Positions 1-7,478 of a stretch of DNA of 8,402 nt are shown here, piece after piece. Positions within the stretch are counted from its first letter, which is position 1. Each line of letters starts with the position of its first letter. Where the stretch lies: NCBI GenBank assembly GCA_030628445.1, contig DAOVQV010000046.1, forward strand, positions 1 to 8,402. Reading direction: 5' to 3'. The notes beneath the pieces are model-generated. The model did not search any database. It saw only the letters and a list, made by a program, of their open reading frames with translations, and was not told the DNA's origin. Origin of the DNA: Phycisphaerae bacterium. GTDB taxonomy: Bacteria; Planctomycetota; Phycisphaerae; SM23-33. The position numbers and the translations under genes are program-made.

Positions 1-1
1 G

Positions 2-3000
2 ACCGACCCGTTCGTCACAAACAAAGAAGTCGTCTTCATGGGCGACAGTACGTTCTTCCACTCCGGCCAGATCGCGATCTCGCAGGCGATAAAGTTCGGT
101 CAGGACATCACCTTTATGATCCTGGACAACTCCACCACCGCGATGACGGGGCACCAACCGACGCCCGGTGTGGACTATGACATAATCGGCGACCCCACGG
201 CCGTCCAGGATATAGAGGAGATCATTCATGGCCTCACCGGCGATAACGAAGCGATCATCGTCCGGGCGGATCCCGAGCGGCGCAAGCAATACATCGAGCT
301 CCTTGAGAAGACCTTCCTCGCCGACGGCCTGAAGGTCATCATCGCCGACAAGGAGTGCGGGATAACCCGAACGCGCCGCAAGCGCCGCCACGAGCGCGAA
401 ATTACCCGCCGGCTGGGGTACCTCCCGACTTGGGAGCACATGAACATAGACCCGGAGATCTGCCGGTTCTGCCTGGAGTGTTGCGAGCTGACCGCCTGTC
501 CGGGCCTGAAACACATTCAGACCGATTACGGTCTGAAGATGAGCACGGACATAACCTGGTGCGTCAACGATGGGGCCTGCGAGCGGGTGGGGGGCTGCTC
601 TGCCTTTGAGAGCGTAACCATCAAGCGCAAGCGCCCGCCTCGCAGCCGCGTGCCCGAGTTAGGCCTGGATGAAATCCCCGAGCCTCAGAAACGCCCACTC
701 GGCGACCTGTGGCGGTGCTGCCTGACCGGCGTCGGTGGAATGGGCTTGGGCGTTGCTACCAGCATCCTCGTTCGGGCCGGACACAAGGAAGGGCACTCGG
801 TGATCTTCTGGGACAAGAAGGGCCTCGCCATCCGCAGCGGCGGGACGGTCTCCCAGGTGACGTACAACATCTCCGACCTGCCGATTACGGCGATTATTCC
901 TTTCGGGAAGGCGGACCTGCTCATCGGCGTCGATATCCTGGAAGCTGCGAGGGCCCTCGACCCGAAAGGACGAACTCGTGCCGCCTCGCCCGAGAGGACC
1001 GCAGCCGTAATCAACACCGACAAGGTGGACACGGTTACCGGCCTGCTGGGCCAGACAAACTTCGACCCGGATGAGCTGGAACAGATCATCCGCGCCAATA
1101 CTCGCAGCGATGATTACCTGGCCCGCAACATCTCCCGCATCTGCGAAAAATATCTGGGCTCCAAGCTTTACGCCAACATCATGATGCTTGGGTTTGCGTT
1201 CCAGAAGGGCCTGATTCCCGTCTCGATGCACTCGATGGCGTGGGCGATTAAGGACACGATCCGCACCGATTTCCGCAAGAACCTTTACGCTTTCAACATG
1301 GGGCGAAAGCTCGTCGTCGACCCGGATCTTTTCCAGGGCCCGCCTCAGCGGATCGGGTGGTGCGAGACGCTCGATGAGCGATGCCGCTGGACCATCCGCC
1401 GCTACCGACGCGGGCACAAGCTGGCTGATCAGCTGCGGAAACTGGCATCCGAGACCGTCGCAGCTGTTGAGAACCTGGACGAATCCGCGAAGCGCGACAT
1501 CGTGGTGCGAACCTACGATTGCATGCGTTGGGGCGGGACCGATTACGCCGCCCGCTACGCCCTCGCCGTCCGCAATATCTACGCCAAGGATGCTCCCCAG
1601 CACGACTACGCCATCACGCGCGCCGTCATCAGCAACCTGGCCGATGCGATGTTGATTAAGGACGGCCCGTTCTGCGCCGAGCTTGCGACAAGCCCCGAAA
1701 AGCACGCCCGCGACCGCGACAAGTACAACGTCAATCCCGCCAACGGCGACCGGATCATCTACCGCCACCTGTGGAACATCGACTGGAAGATGGGCTCGCG
1801 CCGCCTGGCGTTCGATTTTACGGCCAGACACTGGATGCTGAGGTGCCTCAAACGGATGCGATTCCTGCGCAAAGCCCTCCCGGTGTGGCACAGGCAGGAG
1901 CGCGCCTTCCTCCGCCGCTATGAGCAAACCTTAGCGCAGGTTGCATACTCGACGCCGGCTGAATACAAGCAGCAACTGGAGGCGCTTTCGTCCTCCCGGT
2001 GCCTGGAGTGCATGAACCCGCGCTGCAGCGAGGCAGGCTGCCCGCTGGAGCCCGAGATACCACAGTGGGTCGAGCTTGCCTATCGAAACCAGTGGCGTCA
2101 CGCCAGCGAACTGCTGCACGAGTCAAACAACTTCCCGGAGTTCACGTCGCGGATTTGCCCGGCCCCATGCGAGGTGTCTTGCAAGCGCAACCTGAACGAG
2201 CTTCCCGTCGGAATCCGCCAAATCGAACGTCAGATTGTCGATCGAGCCTTCGAGCGGGGATATGTGCTGCCCCAGGTCGCCGAGGAAGCGTCGGGTAAGC
2301 GAGTGGCGATCGTCGGTTCAGGACCGGCCGGACTTGCTGCGGCCCAGCAGCTCGCACGAGCCGGGCACCAGGTAGTAGTCTTTGAGAAAGAGGACCGCCC
2401 CGGCGGGCTGCTGCGTTATGGCGTTCCGGATTTCAGGTTACCCAAGGATCTGATCGACCGCCGAGTGGGGCAGCTAATCGCCGAGGGCGTGACATTCAGT
2501 TGTAGCATCGAAGTCGGTAAGGACATATCGGCCCGTCAACTCCGCGAGCAGTTCGACGCGATTCTTCTGGCCACCGGCGCCGAAAAACCGCGTGACCTCG
2601 ACATACCCGGGCGGGAAGTTGACGGGATTCACTTCGCCCTGGATTTCCTCCGGGCCGGTTCTGGGGAACCCATCTCAGGCGCGGTCCCGACGGCCAAGGA
2701 CAAGGTGGTAGCAGTCGTCGGCGGCGGGCTTACCGGCGAAGATTGCGTGGAACTTGCCGTCGCCCAAGGCGCCAGGGAGGTCCACCAATTCGAGATCCTC
2801 CCAGAATCGCAGGTCAGCGACGAGGGTCCGGAACCGCTGTGCGGCCAGAACATCCACAGACGCTGGTGCGTCTCGGTCAAGCGGTTCGACGGAGACGGCC
2901 GGCTTAGTAACCTCCAGGCGGTCCGGGTGGAATACACCCCCTCGCCGGTCGGACAAGTCGCCGAAGAGCTGCCCGGCAGCGACTTCAACATCAAGGCCGA

Positions 3001-3250
3001 CATGGCCGTCCTGGCACTGGGCTACGACGCGGTAGTGGACCCACAGTTGGCGTCGCAGCTTGACCTGGCGACCGACGCCCAAGGCCGCGCGCGCGTTAGG
3101 GACTACGCCACCGATATTGACGGCGTCTTCGCCGCCGGCGACCTGGAAAGCGGAGCGGGACTCGTCGTCGACGCCATCCACGCCGGCAGAGAAGTCGCCG
3201 AAACAATCAACACCTACCTGACCCGGGGCCGCGATGCTTCAGGCGATTGA
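2..3250 (+). CDS. Fused indolepyruvate-type 2-oxoacid oxidoreductase with C-terminal GltD-like NAD(P) module (5' partial)
   Basis: The reading frame is open from base 2, so the N-terminus (pyrimidine-binding half) lies outside the window. Residues are numbered here from the in-frame Met at base 38, which is internal and not the true start. Residues 1-44 are the thiamine-diphosphate domain of IorA (GDSTFFHSG; ILDNSTTAMTGHQPTPG). Residues 140-195 are an Fe-S region with Cys142, 145, 148, 149, 154, 175, 181 and 187. Residues 225-420 are the gamma/IorB domain (GVGGMGLGV, then GLAIRSGG). Residues about 470-630 resemble the C-terminal domain of long proteobacterial indolepyruvate oxidoreductases (DUF6537 type). 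Residues 650-1070 are GltD-like: Cys655, 658, 663, 668, 707, 711, 715 and Glu730 for two predicted [4Fe-4S] clusters, the FAD motif GSGPAG (760-765), a second Rossmann motif GGGLTG (895-900) and AAGD at 1032-1035. Predicted role: cytoplasmic oxidative decarboxylation of aryl-pyruvates to aryl-acetyl-CoA, with electrons passed to NAD(P)+. The domain assignments are secure; the substrate and electron acceptor are inferred. The full protein is probably near 1,500 residues. Confidence 0.9.
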   Translation, partial: TDPFVTNKEVVFMGDSTFFHSGQIAISQAIKFGQDITFMILDNSTTAMTGHQPTPGVDYDIIGDPTAVQDIEEIIHGLTGDNEAIIVRADPERRKQYIELLEKTFLADGLKVIIADKECGITRTRRKRRHEREITRRLGYLPTWEHMNIDPEICRFCLECCELTACPGLKHIQTDYGLKMSTDITWCVNDGACERVGGCSAFESVTIKRKRPPRSRVPELGLDEIPEPQKRPLGDLWRCCLTGVGGMGLGVATSILVRAGHKEGHSVIFWDKKGLAIRSGGTVSQVTYNISDLPITAIIPFGKADLLIGVDILEAARALDPKGRTRAASPERTAAVINTDKVDTVTGLLGQTNFDPDELEQIIRANTRSDDYLARNISRICEKYLGSKLYANIMMLGFAFQKGLIPVSMHSMAWAIKDTIRTDFRKNLYAFNMGRKLVVDPDLFQGPPQRIGWCETLDERCRWTIRRYRRGHKLADQLRKLASETVAAVENLDESAKRDIVVRTYDCMRWGGTDYAARYALAVRNIYAKDAPQHDYAITRAVISNLADAMLIKDGPFCAELATSPEKHARDRDKYNVNPANGDRIIYRHLWNIDWKMGSRRLAFDFTARHWMLRCLKRMRFLRKALPVWHRQERAFLRRYEQTLAQVAYSTPAEYKQQLEALSSSRCLECMNPRCSEAGCPLEPEIPQWVELAYRNQWRHASELLHESNNFPEFTSRICPAPCEVSCKRNLNELPVGIRQIERQIVDRAFERGYVLPQVAEEASGKRVAIVGSGPAGLAAAQQLARAGHQVVVFEKEDRPGGLLRYGVPDFRLPKDLIDRRVGQLIAEGVTFSCSIEVGKDISARQLREQFDAILLATGAEKPRDLDIPGREVDGIHFALDFLRAGSGEPISGAVPTAKDKVVAVVGGGLTGEDCVELAVAQGAREVHQFEILPESQVSDEGPEPLCGQNIHRRWCVSVKRFDGDGRLSNLQAVRVEYTPSPVGQVAEELPGSDFNIKADMAVLALGYDAVVDPQLASQLDLATDAQGRARVRDYATDIDGVFAAGDLESGAGLVVDAIHAGREVAETINTYLTRGRDASGD

Positions 3251-3950
3251 GGCACAGCATGGCAACCCCGCCGGACGGTCCGAAGCGCTAATGCTGAGCG
3301 AATCAAAAGCCAACCCGAAAAAACGGGGCGCCGCGGTCGTAAAGGCGCTCAAGAAGCAGTACCCCGACGCCAGGACGGCGTTGAACTTCACCAACCCGCT
3401 TCAGCTTCTTGTCGCGACAATTCTCTCGGCCCAGTGCACCGACGTTCGAGTTAACATCGTCACGAAGGACCTGTTCACCAAGTACAAGACCGCGGCCGAT
3501 TACGCCGGCGCACCACAGGAAGTGTTGCAGGAGGAGATTCGCACAACCGGATTCTATCGCAACAAGGCCAAGAACATCCGGGCCGCAACGGCAAGGATAA
3601 TCTCCGACTTCGGCGGGAAGGTCCCCGAGACGATGGAGGAGCTTCTGAGCTTACCCGGCGTTGCCCGCAAGACCGCCAACGTCGTGTTGGGTAGCATGTT
3701 CGGAAAGAACGAAGGCGTCTGTGTCGATACTCACGTGACGCGCCTGGCAAACCGCCTGAAACTGACGCGACACAAGACCAACGCCAGCGATAAGATCGAG
3801 AAGGACCTGATGGAGCTGATCCCACGGGCGCAGTGGACGCTGTTTTCTCACCTTCTGATCTGGCACGGCCGGCGTGTCTGCACCGCACGAAAGCCCAACT
3901 GTCCGGGCTGTACGATCAACAAGCTCTGTCCGTCGGCGCTAAAGGTGTGA
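3234..3950 (+). CDS. nth: Endonuclease III (DNA glycosylase/AP lyase)
   Basis: This is a base-excision-repair enzyme that removes oxidised pyrimidines and cleaves the abasic site. With Met at base 3234 as residue 1, the helix-hairpin-helix LPGVARKTANVVL (140-152) carries the Schiff-base lysine Lys146. The catalytic aspartate is Asp165 in VDTHV. The C-terminal [4Fe-4S] loop is Cys216-x6-Cys223-x2-Cys226-x5-Cys232, the classic family spacing. The Lys-Asp distance is 19 residues, one more than my recollection of E. coli Nth. The start is uncertain. ATG 3234 overlaps the upstream gene by 17 bases and adds about 25 residues not seen in E. coli Nth. In-frame ATG 3291 gives 219 residues, closer to the family's roughly 211, and may be the true start. 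Neither has a strong Shine-Dalgarno sequence. The tight spacing suggests co-transcription with the oxidoreductase, but there is no functional link. Confidence 0.96.
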   Translation: MLQAIEAQHGNPAGRSEALMLSESKANPKKRGAAVVKALKKQYPDARTALNFTNPLQLLVATILSAQCTDVRVNIVTKDLFTKYKTAADYAGAPQEVLQEEIRTTGFYRNKAKNIRAATARIISDFGGKVPETMEELLSLPGVARKTANVVLGSMFGKNEGVCVDTHVTRLANRLKLTRHKTNASDKIEKDLMELIPRAQWTLFSHLLIWHGRRVCTARKPNCPGCTINKLCPSALKV

Positions 3951-4094
3951 TTCCGCCGGTCCCGCCCTTAGAACCTCTTGCGCAGCCACGCAAAAGCGAG
4001 TTTACGATCGATTGCGTCCGGTTTCACGGGCGAGTATCCCAGCCTCGATCAGAAGGACAGTCTCCAACCCCCACGGGCCCACAGGAGCCGGGAC

Positions 4095-4126
4095 TTGTGA
4101 CCGGTAGGGTTATTTGGGAGTATAGT
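4095..4126 (+). promoter_or_regulatory. Candidate sigma-70-like promoter for the GH94 gene
   Basis: TATAGT at 4121-4126 is one mismatch from the consensus -10 box TATAAT and lies 44 bases before the chosen GH94 start. The best -35-like match is TTGTGA at 4095-4100, but the 20-base spacer is longer than the usual 16-18. Shifting the -35 to give a normal spacer loses the match. Transcription would start near 4133 and leave a leader of about 35-40 bases. This is a weak prediction based on position and one box. Confidence 0.25.
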
Positions 4127-4151
4127 TCCCCCGCCGCAAAAAGCGCCTTAC

Positions 4152-4158
4152 AGAAGGA
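4152..4158 (+). promoter_or_regulatory. Ribosome binding site that favours ATG 4170 for the GH94 gene
   Basis: AGAAGGA is a purine-rich Shine-Dalgarno-like sequence 11 bases before ATG 4170. It runs into the alternative in-frame ATG at 4158, so it could not serve that codon. This, and the way homologues begin just before the conserved YGNFD-like stretch, points to 4170 as the start. Confidence 0.5.
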
Positions 4159-4169
4159 TGAAGACCACT

Positions 4170-6470
4170 ATGCGTTCGGATAAGAGCAGTTACGGCAACT
4201 TCGACCGGAGCGGGGGACGATACGTGCTGAAGACGACTGAGCCGCCAAGGCGATGGCACAATGCGCACTTCTCGGGCCCGCAGGATAACGAATACCTCTC
4301 CGAGTGCACGTACGCCGGGACGGGCGAGGTCCGCTGCCGGGACGCCGACGGGAATATCTGCAGCCTGACTGACGGCGACCGCAAGGTCATCTACCTTCGA
4401 GACGAGGACACCGGCGTCTGCTGGAACATCGGTAAGTATCCGCTGAACACGAAGGTCACGCGCTTCCGCTGCCAGTACACGGCGGCGGATACGAAGCTGT
4501 CCTCGACCTTCCGGGGACTGGCCGCTTCCCAGCGCGTCTTCGTCCCGCGCGGCGCAACAAATGAGTATTGGACGTTGACGCTCGCCAATCGCTCCAAGCG
4601 CCCGCGGCGGATAAGTGTCTTCGCCTACGCGGAGTTCAACCTGCGAGGGTTCGGCGCCCGGGGTTACTACCGCTCGGCCCTATATCACGAAACGACTTTC
4701 CGGCCAGAAGTCAACGGCGTATGGGCGCGCAACCGCAACGTCGCCGCCCCCAATCCGCGCTATCAGGGTTTCCTGATAGGATCGCAAAAACCCGACCACT
4801 ACGCCTGCAGCCGCGAGACGTTCTACGGGCCCAATGGCTCGTTCGCAAGCCCGCGAATTGTGGACGGGTGGGACGGCGACGACAAGCCCTGCGGCGACTT
4901 TATGTGTTGCGCCCTGCTGCAGAACACGCTGACGCTCGAGCCCGGTCAGGAAATTCGGATCGACTACGCGCTGGGGCAGTGCGGGTCCTTCGAGCAGATC
5001 CAAACCGTCGCCGCCAACCTCGCCGATCCGACCAAGATCGACGCCCTACTGGCCCAGCTCGAGGCGACCGAAGAGCAGATCGCCGAGGGATTCGGTGTCG
5101 ACACCGGGGACGTCCGCACAGACGCGATCATGAACTTTTGGGTCAAGAAACAGCTGCTTTCCTACCTGATGTTCAAGAACGGATTCCGCGACAACCTCCA
5201 GGCGGATTACGCTTTGTGCATGGCCGATTACGCCACGGCCGAGCAGAACCTCCTGGCGACACTTGCAGGACAATGGCCCGACGGGCACGGCCCGCACCAC
5301 TACCGGCCCATAAAGCGGGAGATCTTCTGCTCGGACAACCCGGCCTGGATCCTGATGATGGTCCCGGGGCTGATCAAGGAGAGAGGCGACTACTCGCTGC
5401 TGGACAAGCAGGTCCCATTCCTTCAAAGCGATGAGACCGGAACAGTCTGGGAGCATATGCTGCGGGCGATGCGCGTGCTTACCGGCGAGCTGGGGCCTAA
5501 CGGTCTGTGCGTGATGCGCGACGTGGACTGGAACGACAGCTTCCAGGGCACCGACGACACGCCCGCCCGCGAGAGCGTCATGATCACGCAGTTGCTCTGC
5601 GCCGGCCTGTTGGAATTGGAAGCCCTTTCCCAGCGGATCGGCGCCGATGACATTGTCGCCGAGGCCCACGGGGGCTACGAGACGTTCAAGGCCCGGCTCA
5701 ACGACCTGTGCTGGGACGGGCGGTGGTACATCCGTGCACTGGCCGCCGACGGCCGGCGATTAGGGTCCAGCGAAGAGAAAGAAGGCAAGATATTCCTCAA
5801 CACGCAAACCTGGGCCGTGCTGTCCAAGACCGCCCCGCCCGAGCGGGCGAGGGCTTCCTTCGCCGCAGTCGATGAGATGCTCGCCCACGAGCTGGGGACG
5901 TTGACCTGCTTCCCGGCGTATACCCAGTGGGACCCCACGGTCGGTCAGCTTTCCACGACCACACCCGGGTCCGGGACCAACGGAGGGTGCTACCAGCACG
6001 CCGGGGCGTTCAAGATCGTCGCCGATTGCATGCTGGGCCGCGGCGAGCAGGCCTGGGAGGCGGTCCAGAAGATCCTGCCGGGCTCGGACACCAACCCGCT
6101 CACCCAGAGCGGGTGTGCGCCGTTCGCCATCACCAACAGCGCATCGGTCAACCCCACCAGCTACGGGCAGATGGCCACGATCTGGCGAACCGGGACAAGC
6201 GCGTGGATCGCCGTGGCCGTATTGGAGTGGATCCTCGGCGTGCGGCGGGATTACGACGGTCTGCTGATCGACCCGTGCTTACCGTCCCACATGAGCAGAG
6301 CCCGCGTGCGGCGGCGATTCCGCGGTGCCGTCTACGACATCCGGATCGACAACACCGCCGGGCGCAACCGCGGCGTGACGCGGACCACGGTGGACGGAAA
6401 GAAGATCCCCGGCTGCCACCTGCCCGTCTTCGCCGACGGGCAGGTCCACAACGTCCGCATCGTCATCTAG
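4170..6470 (+). CDS. GH94 family disaccharide phosphorylase (cellobiose/chitobiose/cellobionate phosphorylase type)
   Basis: GH94 enzymes split a beta-linked disaccharide with phosphate, giving a sugar 1-phosphate and saving ATP. Residues are numbered from the upstream ATG at 4158; subtract 4 for the preferred start at 4170 (766 residues). The N-terminal beta-sandwich opens with YGNFDRSGGRYVL (12-24). The (alpha/alpha)6 catalytic barrel contains FRDNLQADYAL (343-353), the DWND motif (457-460) that holds the family's general-acid Asp, NGGCYQHAGAFK (608-619) with the likely phosphate-binding His614, and WRTGTSAW (676-683) with the likely phosphate-binding Thr-Gly. ILGVRRDYDGLLIDPCLP (692-709) leads into the C-terminal beta domain. 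There is no signal peptide, so it is cytoplasmic. It is somewhat shorter than typical family members (about 790-820). Oddities are DNPAWI (393-398) where many members have a DDLLWLP-like stretch, and Arg677 where Phe is common. Substrate specificity cannot be read from the sequence, and no sugar transporter or kinase lies nearby. It probably has its own promoter. Confidence 0.92.
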   Translation: MRSDKSSYGNFDRSGGRYVLKTTEPPRRWHNAHFSGPQDNEYLSECTYAGTGEVRCRDADGNICSLTDGDRKVIYLRDEDTGVCWNIGKYPLNTKVTRFRCQYTAADTKLSSTFRGLAASQRVFVPRGATNEYWTLTLANRSKRPRRISVFAYAEFNLRGFGARGYYRSALYHETTFRPEVNGVWARNRNVAAPNPRYQGFLIGSQKPDHYACSRETFYGPNGSFASPRIVDGWDGDDKPCGDFMCCALLQNTLTLEPGQEIRIDYALGQCGSFEQIQTVAANLADPTKIDALLAQLEATEEQIAEGFGVDTGDVRTDAIMNFWVKKQLLSYLMFKNGFRDNLQADYALCMADYATAEQNLLATLAGQWPDGHGPHHYRPIKREIFCSDNPAWILMMVPGLIKERGDYSLLDKQVPFLQSDETGTVWEHMLRAMRVLTGELGPNGLCVMRDVDWNDSFQGTDDTPARESVMITQLLCAGLLELEALSQRIGADDIVAEAHGGYETFKARLNDLCWDGRWYIRALAADGRRLGSSEEKEGKIFLNTQTWAVLSKTAPPERARASFAAVDEMLAHELGTLTCFPAYTQWDPTVGQLSTTTPGSGTNGGCYQHAGAFKIVADCMLGRGEQAWEAVQKILPGSDTNPLTQSGCAPFAITNSASVNPTSYGQMATIWRTGTSAWIAVAVLEWILGVRRDYDGLLIDPCLPSHMSRARVRRRFRGAVYDIRIDNTAGRNRGVTRTTVDGKKIPGCHLPVFADGQVHNVRIVI

Positions 6471-6489
6471 CGACCCGCACTGGTCAGTC

Positions 6490-7434
6490 TTACGGCACAG
6501 CGTCCTTGACGCAGGGCTGCTCGGTTACGGAAAGTTTGCACATCAACGCTCCGCCGCCTACCAGGATGCACCCGAAAAGAAGGCTTGGGCCCGGGGTGAC
6601 CTGCAGATATACCGCGGCGACGGCGGTCGAGACTATCGGCGTGAAGTAGCTGACCACGGCCAGCAGGAGGTGATTTCCACGACGCATGCCCCTTTCCCAA
6701 AGCCCGTAGGCAAGGGCGGATTGGGCCACGGAGATGAAGCCCAGCTCCGCAACGGACTTAACCGTCCACGTGGTGGTCTCGGTCTGTCCGATTCTCAGCA
6801 GCCACAGAACCCCCGAGGACGCCAGCAGGAACAGAGGTACGGCGCCGATCTGGGCACGACCCCAGCGCCGGGCGAGGTTCGAATACAGCGCCCAGGCGAC
6901 GGCCGCCACGGCCGCCAGACCGAGAGGCACGGCAAGGCCCGCGCCCGCCTCGGAAAGCTCCGAGACGCTGAATACCTCGCCGCCGATAGTCGCCAAGCCT
7001 GTCCCACAGACGGCCACGATACAACCCAGCACGATCCACCACCTCGCCCGGTAGTGGAGAATGGGAATGGACAGGACAACCGTCAGCGCCGGCCAGAGGT
7101 AGTTCACCAACCCGACCACCAGCACCGTCGACCGATTCGGCGCCCACCCGACAGCGGTGTATATGCAAACTACATAGAGGACGAAAATGCCCCCGCACCC
7201 GAGAAGATATTTCAGCGGCAGAGCCACCATTCGCGCGGGCCGGACGCCTTGCATCCACGCCACTGTCAACCCCACCAGCCCCCCGGCGCTCGTCGCCAAG
7301 ACAGCCCCGGTGACCGTGCCCAGCGATTCGGCCATTCCCCGCGAGACGGCCATCGTTGTGGACCAGATCAGCAACGCAACCAATCCACCCCCCGTGGAAA
7401 CCCGATCGCTGCTGCGCGTCGGTTGGGCAGTCAT
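6490..7434 (-). CDS. YddG-like DMT/EamA family exporter (possible aromatic amino acid exporter)
   Basis: This is an inner-membrane protein of 314 residues with about ten hydrophobic segments, at roughly 14-30, 40-61, 72-94, 101-121, 131-150, 166-187, 195-213, 227-247, 253-274 and 281-301. That is the drug/metabolite transporter fold made of two EamA repeats. Residues that recall E. coli YddG are LLIWSTTMAVSRGMAESLG (21-39), VGLVNYLWPALTVV (107-120), YGLWERGMRRGNH (243-255) and VVSYFTPIVSTAVAAV (260-275). YddG exports aromatic amino acids and related compounds, so the same role is plausible here, but DMT substrates are hard to predict. The start is the ATG at 7434. A purine-rich AGAGG lies 17 bases upstream, further than usual, so the start is moderately sure. 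It lies 44 bases downstream of the URO-D-like gene on the same strand, which suggests an operon. It converges on the GH94 gene with only 19 bases between stops and no obvious hairpin. Confidence 0.88.
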   Translation of the reverse strand: MTAQPTRSSDRVSTGGGLVALLIWSTTMAVSRGMAESLGTVTGAVLATSAGGLVGLTVAWMQGVRPARMVALPLKYLLGCGGIFVLYVVCIYTAVGWAPNRSTVLVVGLVNYLWPALTVVLSIPILHYRARWWIVLGCIVAVCGTGLATIGGEVFSVSELSEAGAGLAVPLGLAAVAAVAWALYSNLARRWGRAQIGAVPLFLLASSGVLWLLRIGQTETTTWTVKSVAELGFISVAQSALAYGLWERGMRRGNHLLLAVVSYFTPIVSTAVAAVYLQVTPGPSLLFGCILVGGGALMCKLSVTEQPCVKDAVP

Positions 7435-7478
7435 GTTTATGTCGCCAATCGCCTCTTGCGGATGATCGGGCCTTTGGA

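Larger units (their letters stand above)
3951..4169 (+). other. Non-coding gap between nth and the GH94 gene
   Basis: This is the only sizeable gap between genes in the window. A short inverted repeat (TTGCG, six-base loop, CGCAA; 3978-3993) follows the nth stop but has no T-tract, so it is not a convincing terminator. The right half is less GC-rich and holds a TATAGT box at 4121-4126 and the GH94 ribosome binding site. I see no tRNA-like fold, riboswitch core or repeated operator. A frame that runs from inside nth across the gap has no recognisable protein features. Confidence 0.6.

Noticed and set aside
659..1927. Open frame of 422 codons on the minus strand inside the oxidoreductase gene
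   Set aside because: It lies opposite a clearly conserved coding frame, shows no recognisable motif, and such antisense frames are common in GC-rich DNA.
3978..3993. Five-base-pair stem-loop after nth
   Set aside because: The stem is short, the loop has six bases and no T-tract follows, so it is too weak to call a terminator.
3833..4183. Plus-strand frame of 116 codons from the 3' end of nth across the gap
   Set aside because: It begins out of frame inside nth, ends inside the GH94 gene, and shows no conserved features or ribosome binding site.
4568..5434. Plus-strand frame of 288 codons inside the GH94 gene
   Set aside because: It is very rich in Arg, Pro and Ala, typical of an out-of-frame reading, while the GH94 frame holds the family motifs.
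5927..6649. Plus-strand frame of 240 codons over the GH94 3' end
   Set aside because: It is an out-of-frame shadow with low-complexity Arg-rich content that runs into the opposite-strand exporter gene.
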